In this document: positions 57,430 through 64,000 of the stretch, one piece after another | Layout of the letters: every line of letters begins with the position of its first letter | Numbering within the stretch: the first letter of the stretch is position 1 | Source of the DNA: PHBD01 sp964578535 | GTDB taxonomy: Bacteria > Desulfobacterota > Syntrophia > Syntrophales > PHBD01 | Assembly (NCBI GenBank): GCA_964578535.1 | Contig: CAZODI010000002.1 | Location: 62,001 to 126,000, forward strand | Length of the DNA: 64,000 bases | Direction of reading: 5' to 3' | Notes under the pieces: model-generated | Seen by the model: only the letters and a program-made list of their open reading frames with translations | What the model was told of the DNA's origin: nothing | The model's database searches: none | Program-made: the position numbers and the translations under genes

Positions 57430-59102
57430 AGATTCCGATTTGCCAGGAAGGCATGGAGATTCACTTTCTCCCCCTTGAGCTTCAGCTTTCTCCGGATATT
57501 CTTGCGATGGGTCTGGATGGTGTCGAAGGAGAGATTCATGCTCTCGCAGATCTCCTTGGTCGACCGGCCGGCCTGAATGAAACGGCAGACCTCGATCTCC
57601 GTGCGGCTCAACTTCAGGAGATCGGCATCCAGCTCCTTCTTGAAGCCCGTGGTCAACGACAGGAGCTGCTCCCGGAACAGCTCGATATAGCTTCTTCTGA
57701 CCGTGGTTTCCGCCGCCCTCTCAATTTTATCGAGGGCCGGCAGCAGGGTCATCCGGATTTTCGACGCTACCCGGTTCTCGAGTTCCTTCTGCTCATTTTC
57801 GATGCTCTTCATGACGTTTTTCAACGTCAGATTCATTTCCTCCGTTTGCTTTTTTTCTTCGTTCAGCCTGTTTTCGAGGGTTGTGCGATGGGAGTTGTCG
57901 TGCACGATGATGGGCCAGCACCTTGTTTCGTTGATGTCGATCCGGGTAGCCGTCATGGTGGCCGGAAACACTCTCCCGTCCACGTAGATGCCCGTCAGCT
58001 CCGTGCTCTGCCTCTGCCCTTCGATCAGATTGCTGAAGAGGTCTGCGAGCTGCCGTGCCCCCGCATCGTCGGTCAACGAGCGGATGTCGATTCCAATCAG
58101 GTTCTGTTCGAGCAGCCCGAAAATTTCACTGGCTCTGTGATTGGCCCGGATGATTTCAAAGTCTTCATCGACGACCAGGATTCCTTCACCTGCAGCCATG
58201 GTGACGGCGGACAGAATCTTCTCCGTTGCCGCCTGGGCAAGGGCCCTGTCCGCCGCCAGCCGCTCGAGGGAAATCCTCTGGTCCACCACGCGCGTGATAT
58301 CGTGCATGATCACCAGGGCCTGTCCCGGATGTCCCGCATCCGGTTCCATGGGGAGGATCCGCATGCAGAAGAAGAAGTGCGAACCCGGTTTGTTGAGGAC
58401 GATTTCATGGACCTGGCCGGCAGGATAGATCTCGAAGATTTCCCGGGAGGAAGCCGTAGTCCGTTCCAGCAGTTGTGCGAGGGGGCGCCCGATGATTTTC
58501 CGCTCCGCGAAGAACGCCGCGGCTTCAGGGTTGGACTCGATCACGATTCCCTCCGGATTCGTGATCAGCACGCAATCGGTTGTGCTCCTGAAAATGGTTT
58601 CATATTTCTGCTTGTCTATGATCAGGGAACGATAAGCCTGCTGGAGACTCTGTGTGGTTTCCGTCCTGTCGGACCGCTCCCAGTCCCTGACAAGTGCCGT
58701 TTCGATGCAGTCTGTCGCCCGGCGCCAACCCAGGAGAGCCGACACTTTTGTCTTTTCCGGCAGCTCCGTGTGAAGGATGCCGTCTTCAGCGGCGCATGCC
58801 GCCAGCTTGATGGATCCAAGGATGTACTCCGGGCACACCCCCCGGCTTCGGTGCTCCCGGATCCGTTCCATCAGCGCCCGCACCGGAACGGGCATCTCTT
58901 CATCGGGATGCAGGAGCACGGAGAAGGCGGGTTTTTCCCGCTCCAGCTTCAGTATGGAGGAGATCCCGTCCATGACTGCATCCAGTTCTTCCCGGCTGGA
59001 GGGGAGATAAAGCACATAACCCCGCTGACGCATGAGATGCATCCATTGCCGGAAAACGGTGTCCCTGCGTTCATCAAGTTGGGCGAGTGCCTTGTTTTTC
59101 AT
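57426..59102 (-). CDS. PAS-domain LuxR-family transcriptional regulator
   Basis: A 558-residue soluble regulator. An N-terminal region (about 1-160) has no assigned fold; then come two PAS domains (about 165-285 and 305-420: IFRSTTDCVLITNPEGIVIE and AAGEGILVVDEDFEIIRAN), a coiled coil (about 420-470) and a C-terminal LuxR helix-turn-helix (LSRTEIEVCRFIQAGRSTKE, then SFDTIQTHRKNIRRKL). It lacks a kinase or receiver domain, so it may sense a ligand directly and bind DNA. Location beside two related flavoprotein genes suggests that it controls them. ATG 59102 has AGGGACC upstream. Confidence 0.88.
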   Translation of the reverse strand: MKNKALAQLDERRDTVFRQWMHLMRQRGYVLYLPSSREELDAVMDGISSILKLEREKPAFSVLLHPDEEMPVPVRALMERIREHRSRGVCPEYILGSIKLAACAAEDGILHTELPEKTKVSALLGWRRATDCIETALVRDWERSDRTETTQSLQQAYRSLIIDKQKYETIFRSTTDCVLITNPEGIVIESNPEAAAFFAERKIIGRPLAQLLERTTASSREIFEIYPAGQVHEIVLNKPGSHFFFCMRILPMEPDAGHPGQALVIMHDITRVVDQRISLERLAADRALAQAATEKILSAVTMAAGEGILVVDEDFEIIRANHRASEIFGLLEQNLIGIDIRSLTDDAGARQLADLFSNLIEGQRQSTELTGIYVDGRVFPATMTATRIDINETRCWPIIVHDNSHRTTLENRLNEEKKQTEEMNLTLKNVMKSIENEQKELENRVASKIRMTLLPALDKIERAAETTVRRSYIELFREQLLSLTTGFKKELDADLLKLSRTEIEVCRFIQAGRSTKEICESMNLSFDTIQTHRKNIRRKLKLKGEKVNLHAFLANRNL

Positions 59103-59541
59103 GCCGGTCCCTTGAGCGAATGTTTCAATCTTCCCGTTCGCGGGACAGATCCTTATTTTATTGGTGTTGTGCCGGCAGCCGGCGGCGTGAACGGATTGTC
59201 TGGAAGGGAATCCTCGATTCGGCTGAGATGCCGGCCGTCGGCACGGGAACGGCTACGGAGAGCCGGATTCGAAGAATGCCGCCATGCAGAAGGTAATAAA
59301 AAAGAGCTGCTGAATCAAAGTGAAGAAGTTTGTCCTTGTGGCCGAGCAGGCGTTTTCGAGGGAGGCATTTCCCCCATTCCGAGCCATGACGCGTAGGCGT
59401 GCTGCGTCTCCTTGCGAAAGCCCTGTATGATTCCCATGCTTGAGCAGTACTGGAGGGCACCCTGTCCGGTGATCGGGTGATGTCCGCGACCGGAGGAAGC
59501 ATCCCGCAGTCCTCCGGCCGGCGGACCTGTTCTTCCCGCCT
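59103..59541. other. Intergenic region between the CMD-family and regulator genes
   Basis: A 439-base stretch with no gene I can support. The weak open frames are not protein-like. A GCCGGCAGCCGGC inverted repeat lies near 59172. The AT-rich patch near 59150-59160 could hold the regulator promoter, but no complete pair of boxes was found. Confidence 0.45.
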
Positions 59542-59934
59542 TTATTTAATCGGCCATTCTCCCCGCTCTTTCAGGACTTCCCGGTAGACCTCGAGTGCCT
59601 CGTTGACGGCGGGCATGCCGGCGTAGGTAGCCACCTGGAAGAAGATCTCCGCCAGCTTCCTGGGGTCGCAGCCCACGTTCAGGGCTGCGTTGACGTGCAA
59701 TTTCAACTCGCCCGTGGCCCGGAGGGCCGCCAGCATGGCGCAGGCCGCCATCTGCCTCTCCGGCAGGGTCAGCACCGTCCTGGAGTACAGGTTTCCCGTG
59801 ATGAACCGGGAAAAGTCGTTGGCCAGATCCTTGTCGTACTGGCGCCACATCAGGTACGGGGGATCCATCTTGATCCCCTTGCCGAACAGCTTGGTCGCCG
59901 TCTCCTGGGTCTTCTTGTTGACGTCGTCGCTCAC
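59542..59934 (-). CDS. Carboxymuconolactone decarboxylase (CMD/AhpD)-family protein
   Basis: A 130-residue all-helical CMD-family protein. The domain covers about residues 45-125: LTLPERQMAACAMLAALRAT, LKLHVNAALNVGCDPRKLAE and EIFFQVATYAGMPAVNEALE. The AhpD CxxC pair is not present (only isolated cysteines), so it is unlikely to be a peroxidase partner; a lactone-decarboxylase-like or small-molecule function is possible. ATG 59934 has AGGAGAGG upstream. It is 139 bases downstream of the HDAC-family gene on the same strand and could be cotranscribed. Confidence 0.85.
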   Translation of the reverse strand: MSDDVNKKTQETATKLFGKGIKMDPPYLMWRQYDKDLANDFSRFITGNLYSRTVLTLPERQMAACAMLAALRATGELKLHVNAALNVGCDPRKLAEIFFQVATYAGMPAVNEALEVYREVLKERGEWPIK

Positions 59935-60011
59935 GCTTCCTCTCCTTTCTCCTTGGTTACATTTCCACCGGGTGCGGTAGCCCGGTTTTATAGCCTGGTG
60001 CTTTCTTCTTC

Positions 60012-60043
60012 CCGGGAGGGATTGCAGTCCGGTTTCCTCCCGG
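60012..60043 (-). terminator. Hairpin downstream of the HDAC-family gene
   Basis: CCGGGAGG (60012-60019) is perfectly complementary to CCTCCCGG (60036-60043), 31 bases past the minus-strand stop at 60074. A/G-rich sequence rather than T's follows on the minus strand, so termination is uncertain. Confidence 0.35.
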
Positions 60044-60073
60044 TCCTGCCGGGAGCACGCATCACGGTTGCGG

Positions 60074-61390
60074 TTATCTCGACTTTACCTGGAAGGTGTC
60101 CCGGTCCCGGTCCTGGAGGTAGACGTGCGAATACTGCTGGACGGGAATCTTCCCGAAGAAATCTTCTCCCTCCTGGCGGCAGACGGGACAGGCATGATGC
60201 GGGATGATGACGGCATAGATCCGCTTTCCCGTATCGGCCTGGGAGTCGATCAGGACAAGACCACCGCAGTCGTCGCAGATACGGACCGTTTCCTCCTGGT
60301 GCTCGGAGATGCCGTCCGTATCGTAATAGATGCCCTTCCGCCGCCGGGTGTACCGGCCATCCCCGATCATTTTCTTCTTCAGGGAATGCCGGTTTTTCCA
60401 GATCTGGCGAATCTCCATCACGTCTCGTTCGATTTTCCGCGTCAGTTCATCCGACTGGCGGAGGGACTCCGCATGGTAGTCCGGTTCCCGGACGGAGTCG
60501 TAATCGAGACCGGCCATGGCCAGGATGATGCCCGTATTCACATAGGGCAGGGCCTTCTCGATGGAGTACCCGCCCTCCAGGACGGCGATGTCGGGAGACA
60601 GCCGGTCGTTCAGAAGAGCGTATCCACGGGCGCTGAAACGCATGTTCGTGATCGGATCGCTGTAGTGATTGTCCTGACCGGCGGAGTTGATGACCAGTTC
60701 GGGCTTGAAATCGTCCAGGATCGGCAGGATTGCGTTCTCCAGGGTATACAGAAATCCCTCGTCCGATGTCCGGGGCGGCAGGGGGATGTTGATCGTATAT
60801 CCGAGGGCGTTCGGTCCTCCCATATCCTCGGGGAAGCCCGTACCCGGGTACAGCGTCCGGCCGTCCTGGTGGATGGAGATGCAGAGGGTATCCGGGTCGT
60901 TCCAGTAAATGTCCTGGGTCCCGTCGCCGTGGTGACAATCGGTGTCGACAATGGCGATTTTCCGAATGCCGTAATGCTTCCGGATGTATTCCACCATGAC
61001 GGCCTCGATGTTGATGTTGCAGAATCCCCGTGCGCCGTGCACGACCAGCATGGAGTGATGGCCCGGCGGGCGGACGAGAGCGAAGGCGTTGTCCACCTCT
61101 TTCCGCAGGACTTTGTCGGCCGCGGTGATGGCTCCGCCGGCGGAAATCAGGTGAGATTCGGTGATGACGGAGCGGGCGTCGGGTACGCAAATGTGGGCCC
61201 GGTTGATGTCCTCGACGGTGGCCAGGCCCGGTTTGAACTCGATGATGTTTTCGAAATCGAGGAGACCCTCTTCGAAGACCTGGTCCTGCGTATAGAGGAG
61301 CCGTTCTTCGCGCTCCGGGTGGGTGGGGGAAATGGCCCAGTCGAAGGCGGGGAAAAAGATGAGCCCCGTTTTTCTCGGTTTCTTCGTCAT
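60074..61390 (-). CDS. Histone deacetylase-family amidohydrolase with C-terminal zinc ribbon
   Basis: A 438-residue deacetylase-superfamily enzyme. The core shows FALVRPPGHHSMLV, DTDCHHGDGTQDIYW (Zn Asp and His), AGQDNHYSDP (third ligand) and LEGGYSI. The C-terminal 100 residues add CDDCGG...CPVC, a zinc ribbon absent from the shorter paralogue at 39123. Its ATG overlaps the stop of the hydantoinase-like gene (ATGA), so the two proteins are made together and may form a complex. Predicted activity is removal of an acyl group from an amine; the substrate is unknown. Confidence 0.9.
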   Translation of the reverse strand: MTKKPRKTGLIFFPAFDWAISPTHPEREERLLYTQDQVFEEGLLDFENIIEFKPGLATVEDINRAHICVPDARSVITESHLISAGGAITAADKVLRKEVDNAFALVRPPGHHSMLVVHGARGFCNINIEAVMVEYIRKHYGIRKIAIVDTDCHHGDGTQDIYWNDPDTLCISIHQDGRTLYPGTGFPEDMGGPNALGYTINIPLPPRTSDEGFLYTLENAILPILDDFKPELVINSAGQDNHYSDPITNMRFSARGYALLNDRLSPDIAVLEGGYSIEKALPYVNTGIILAMAGLDYDSVREPDYHAESLRQSDELTRKIERDVMEIRQIWKNRHSLKKKMIGDGRYTRRRKGIYYDTDGISEHQEETVRICDDCGGLVLIDSQADTGKRIYAVIIPHHACPVCRQEGEDFFGKIPVQQYSHVYLQDRDRDTFQVKSR

Positions 61391-63060
61391 GACTTCCCCC
61401 CTGCAGCGAGGCCGGCAATCAATCCCGGCTTGACCTGCACCTTGACGCGGATGTTCTTCCCGGTCGTGTAGAACTGCTTGACCATGTTGAATTCCATGTC
61501 TTCGATCACTTCGATCTCCAGGTCCTCTTCCCGCGCTCCCATGGCCGTTACCTTTTCACGCAGGCGGTCCTTCCCGATCCGGACAGCGTCCATCCTGCTG
61601 AAATTGGCCGGAATGCTTTCCTGGTAACCGTCTTCGGCGATTGTCAGGATCCGCTGCTCCGTATCGGCAAGGAGTGTCATCTCGGCGGTGGTGCGGGCCA
61701 ATGCGGCACCGATGGCGTTGGCCACTTCGGCATGCTCGGGGATCTCGACGGGGCAGCCCAGGAGTTCCGAGAGACGCGGAGCGATCGGTTCGGCGGGGCC
61801 TCCGACCACGAACAGGGTCTCGGGGATCAGTTTCTTGCCTTCCAGCATCTCATGGATCGTATACACGGGCTTGTTGTTGACTTCATCGATCATGGATGTG
61901 ACGGCGGCCGCGACCATCCGGCAGGTTTCCTCGTGGACGGCCCGTGCCGCTTCCTCGCTACCAATGCCCAGTTGCCTTCCCACGTCCTCCATGGCTTTCC
62001 GGGCCAGCGATGGATCTCCGATGGCGGTCAGGCCGAGGACGATCATGGCATCCGTCGGCGTAGGACAGGGGCCTCCGCAGGCATAGGCCGGTCCTTCCCG
62101 AACGGGCCCGATCTGGAGCTTTCTATCCGTGACGACGACCCGGCTGTCCCCACCCACCCCGATGGACTTTGTCTTCAGTCCTCGAATGAGGCTCTTGTGG
62201 CCTTCGATGGTAACGCCGAAAGGCTCCAGCAGAGGCACGCCGTCGGCGAAAAGGGCGATGTCGGTCGTCGTCCCGCCCACGTCCAGGGCGACGGCGTCCC
62301 GACGGCAGCGGGCCATGCTGAGGATGCCCATGATGCTGGCCGCCGGGCCGGAGAGGATGGTCTGAACGGGGAACTCGCGCGAATGCTCGATGTCGAAGGT
62401 TCCTCCGTCCGCCTTGAGGATATAGATGGGAACAGCGATTCCCTGGTCTCGAACGAAGCCCTGGATCTGGGAAATGAAGGAGTTGTATCGTCTCCAGATT
62501 GACTCGTTGAGATAGGTCGTGGCGATCCGGCGGGGGAAATTCAGATGGCCGGACAGGCGGTGTCCTAAGGATACGTGCTCGAAGGCTCCATCAAGAAGAT
62601 CCCGGACGGCACCCTCCTGTTTCGGATTCCGGGTGCAGAACTTGCCGACCACGCCAATGTGCTTGATCCCTGTTTCCAGAAAACGCTTCGAAGCCCTGGA
62701 GACCTCGTCCGGGTCGATGGCCGCCATTTCCACACCCCGGTGGTTCGAATAGCCGCGGATGTGGATACTTTCCTGGTGTACGGGCAGCAAGGACGGCGGC
62801 AGCCCGGGACCGCTGATGAGGATCATCCCGACCGGGTCCGTTTTTTTCTGGACGATGGCGTTCGTTGAGATGGTCGTGCTCAGAACAACACGTTCGAGTT
62901 TCTCCGGCTGTTCTTCTTTCAGCAGATCCGTGGTAACCGCAAGGAGGGAATTCAGCAGGTTTTTCTCGTCGGTTGGAACTTTTGTCTTGCGCTTGACGGT
63001 TAGATTTTCGATCAGGACTGCATCGGTATGCGTCCCCCCAACATCGATGCCCAAGATCAT
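61387..63060 (-). CDS. Hydantoinase/oxoprolinase-like ATPase (HyuA family)
   Basis: A 557-residue ASKHA-fold protein. The phosphate-1 motif LGIDVGGTHTDAVL (about 3-16), VVLSTTISTNAIVQKK, KADGGTFDIEHSREFPVQT, ALDVGGTTTDIALF (phosphate-2) and VVGGPAEPIAP (adenosine) match the HyuA/acetophenone-carboxylase alpha type of ATP-dependent amidohydrolase or carboxylase. The usual partner HyuB is not adjacent. ATG 63060 follows GGGGGGAA. Overlap with the HDAC-family gene and a dedicated promoter (63104-63132) suggest one functional unit. The reaction is not defined by sequence. Confidence 0.9.
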   Translation of the reverse strand: MILGIDVGGTHTDAVLIENLTVKRKTKVPTDEKNLLNSLLAVTTDLLKEEQPEKLERVVLSTTISTNAIVQKKTDPVGMILISGPGLPPSLLPVHQESIHIRGYSNHRGVEMAAIDPDEVSRASKRFLETGIKHIGVVGKFCTRNPKQEGAVRDLLDGAFEHVSLGHRLSGHLNFPRRIATTYLNESIWRRYNSFISQIQGFVRDQGIAVPIYILKADGGTFDIEHSREFPVQTILSGPAASIMGILSMARCRRDAVALDVGGTTTDIALFADGVPLLEPFGVTIEGHKSLIRGLKTKSIGVGGDSRVVVTDRKLQIGPVREGPAYACGGPCPTPTDAMIVLGLTAIGDPSLARKAMEDVGRQLGIGSEEAARAVHEETCRMVAAAVTSMIDEVNNKPVYTIHEMLEGKKLIPETLFVVGGPAEPIAPRLSELLGCPVEIPEHAEVANAIGAALARTTAEMTLLADTEQRILTIAEDGYQESIPANFSRMDAVRIGKDRLREKVTAMGAREEDLEIEVIEDMEFNMVKQFYTTGKNIRVKVQVKPGLIAGLAAGGKS

Positions 63061-63103
63061 TGGTTCCCCCCTCGGGGAGTGAGCCCCGCGTTTCAGTTTC
63101 GGC

Positions 63104-63132
63104 TGTATATACCGATAAAATTGACTTGACAA
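63104..63132 (-). promoter_or_regulatory. Promoter of the hydantoinase-HDAC operon
   Basis: Minus-strand TTGTCA (63127-63132), 17 bases, TATACA (63104-63109), 44 bases before the start codon. The -35 overlaps the opposite promoter at 63126-63153. Confidence 0.5.
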
Positions 63133-63153
63133 GGCAAAAAAAAAGCGTATCGT
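63126..63153 (+). promoter_or_regulatory. Promoter of the small Ala/Pro lipoprotein gene
   Basis: TTGACA (63126-63131), 16 bases including a nine-A run, then TATCGT (63148-63153). It is 74 bases before the lipoprotein gene and shares bases with the minus-strand -35, so the two promoters are mutually exclusive in occupancy. Confidence 0.5.
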
Positions 63154-63226
63154 TCGTGCCCAATGACCTGTGATGTCAATGATCACAGAAAGATCGAAAG
63201 TCTCATGAAAGGAGGTGAATAGGTAG

Positions 63227-63472
63227 ATGAAGAGGGTCTTCGCTATCGTTCTTTCCCTGCTATTCTGCGTGTCGTTATCCTTCGCAGTGGTTGGCTGCAA
63301 GAAGGCAGAAGAGCCGAAACCCGCAGAGGTGAAGCAGGCAGCCCCGGCTCCGGCCCCGGCTCCGGCCCCGGCTCCGGCCCCTGGTGCGGCTCCCGCAGCC
63401 CCCGGCGCGGCTCCCGCAGCCCCCGGCGCAGCCCCGGCAGCCCCGGCAGCCCCGGCAGCTCCGGCAAAGTAG
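63227..63472 (+). CDS. Small Ala/Pro-rich repeat lipoprotein
   Basis: An 81-residue lipoprotein: hydrophobic signal (about 1-21), lipobox VVGC (Cys24), a short charged segment KKAEEPKPAEVKQ, and then an Ala/Pro repeat (about 38-80) made of PAPAPAPA and GAAPAAPGAAPAAP units. It is preceded by GGAGGTGA and followed by an excellent terminator. The repeats likely form an extended spacer between membrane anchor and periplasm. No enzymatic domain is present, so its role is structural or unknown. Confidence 0.8.
   Translation: MKRVFAIVLSLLFCVSLSFAVVGCKKAEEPKPAEVKQAAPAPAPAPAPAPAPGAAPAAPGAAPAAPGAAPAAPAAPAAPAK
63340..63470 (+). repeat. Tandem GC-rich coding repeats in the lipoprotein gene
   Basis: The DNA repeats GCTCCGGCCCCG-like units four times, followed by three copies of a 21-base GGCGCGGCTCCCGCAGCCCC-type unit and a CCGGCAGCC tail. 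Such near-identical units can expand or contract by slippage; assembly of this stretch may also be imprecise. Confidence 0.7.
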
Positions 63473-63499
63473 TTACCTCAAGACAAGATTGTATAACGA

Positions 63500-63535
63500 A
63501 CCGGGTATCCGCCCTGTGGATACCCGGTTTTGTTT
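63500..63535 (+). terminator. Intrinsic terminator after the lipoprotein gene
   Basis: ACCGGGTATCC (63500-63510) and GGATACCCGGT (63518-63528) form a perfect 11-base stem with a seven-base loop, followed by TTTGTTT. This is a textbook Rho-independent terminator, 28 bases after the stop. Confidence 0.9.
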
Positions 63536-63691
63536 ATCGAATCCGGAGATGCACAACCATTCCTTCATTTTGCCGTATACACGTCTTTTCTTCCTTGTTT
63601 CCTTTCTTTATGGTAATGATACAAGCCTGTTGATGTCGGAGGAGTGGGTCTGGATTGTGGATATGTGCCAAAGAAGGAAGGAGGGAGTGTC

Positions 63692-64000
63692 ATGTCCAAC
63701 AGAGCGACGGATTTACTGACGGGACTGCTGATCGGAGGTCTGATTGGCGCCGCGCTGGGGATTCTCTATGCCCCGAAGAGCGGCAGGGAGACAAGGGAGG
63801 ACATCGGCCGGAAATCGGAAGAATGGATGGCCAAGGCGAAGGAAGAGTATGAGGCGGCCGTTGAGCGGAGCAAGAAGATATATGATGCCACGGTAAACCG
63901 CCTGAAATCCATCGAGGAAGCCGCCAAGGAAAAGGCCGGCGAGATGGAGGAGAAGGCTTCGGAACTGGCGGCCCAGGGAAAGGCGAGCCTCCAGGAGAAT
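63692..64000 (+). CDS. YtxH-domain protein, truncated at the window edge
   Basis: The first 103 codons of a gene that runs off the right edge. The start MSNRATDLLTGLLIGGLIG and ALGILYAPKSGRETREDIG are the YtxH signature: one short membrane segment with glycines (about 8-26), then a PKSGRE motif and a long charged coiled-coil region rich in Lys and Glu (about 40-103). YtxH proteins are associated with envelope or stress-related membrane complexes in several phyla; the function is not known. ATG 63692 follows AAGGAGGGAG. The 220 bases upstream include the terminator and possibly a weak promoter with TTGTTT near 63595. Confidence 0.85.
   Translation, partial: MSNRATDLLTGLLIGGLIGAALGILYAPKSGRETREDIGRKSEEWMAKAKEEYEAAVERSKKIYDATVNRLKSIEEAAKEKAGEMEEKASELAAQGKASLQEN

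Noticed and set aside
59158..59502. Open frame of 114 codons in the gap between the CMD gene and the regulator
   Set aside because: Ser/Arg-rich composition, no ribosome site, no similarity and a low-quality start; treated as intergenic.
1..64000. CRISPR arrays, insertion sequences, prophage or integrase genes
   Set aside because: No spacer-length repeats, transposase or recombinase motifs, or att-like duplications were found. The only dispersed repeats are those at 52852-53092 and the lipoprotein coding repeat.

Overview
The window looks like a chromosomal scaffold piece from an anaerobic, GC-rich deltaproteobacterium (Desulfobacterota), most like the Syntrophales (Syntrophus/Smithella relatives). 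This is inferred from gene content, not from a phylogenetic marker. Supporting signs are the GAF-PilB type ATPase, a monomeric aconitase next to a eukaryote-type NADP-isocitrate dehydrogenase, a split transketolase, a ferredoxin/glutaredoxin redox cluster, liv-type transport linked to acyl-CoA chemistry, and a multihaem cytochrome next to a Tat-exported flavoprotein. A run of exactly 100 N at 18798-18897 shows a scaffolded draft assembly. No rRNA, tRNA, CRISPR array, transposase or prophage was seen.

Region by region. 1-3634: end of a divergent secreted-protein gene, then glyQ-glyS. 3636-10995: a structured leader, a GAF-type PilB/GspE ATPase, and an operon with a promoter at 6146-6174 encoding a CHASE2 Ser/Thr kinase, a PP2C phosphatase, an FHA protein and an OmpA-like lipoprotein. 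11106-17049: aconitase, isocitrate dehydrogenase, rlmN and a convergent divergent-type ATP-PEP carboxykinase. 17101-18797: ferredoxin-like protein, zinc ribbon, glutaredoxin and the start of a ferredoxin-thioredoxin reductase-like gene cut by the gap. 18898-25996: a LysM-NlpC/P60 hydrolase, mtgA and the conserved rpmH-rnpA-yidD-yidC-jag-mnmE cluster.

26063-40782: a small Cys-rich protein, split transketolase, a trio of CsgG/FlgT-like envelope proteins, a PAS protein, mscL, a flavin reductase, an ABC exporter with an outer-membrane-type accessory protein, a broken cation-efflux gene, an acyltransferase, an HDAC-family deacetylase and mazG. 41129-52789: a liv-type uptake system, an acyl-CoA synthetase, then a carboxyltransferase, an AUH-like enoyl-CoA hydratase, an HMG-CoA-lyase-like protein and a free-standing biotinyl carrier. 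Together these look like a leucine/isovalerate-type branched-chain acyl-CoA pathway with no biotin carboxylase nearby.

52852-53092 holds a long imperfect palindrome plus a second half-copy. 53115-59102: a Tat-exported flavoprotein with a seven-haem cytochrome, a cytoplasmic flavoprotein paralogue and a PAS-LuxR regulator, probably a regulated enoate-reductase-type respiratory module of unknown substrate. 59542-63060: a carboxymuconolactone-decarboxylase-family protein and a translationally coupled hydantoinase/oxoprolinase-like ATPase plus HDAC-family deacetylase. 63104-64000: overlapping divergent promoters, a small Ala/Pro-repeat lipoprotein with a strong terminator, and the start of a YtxH-family gene.
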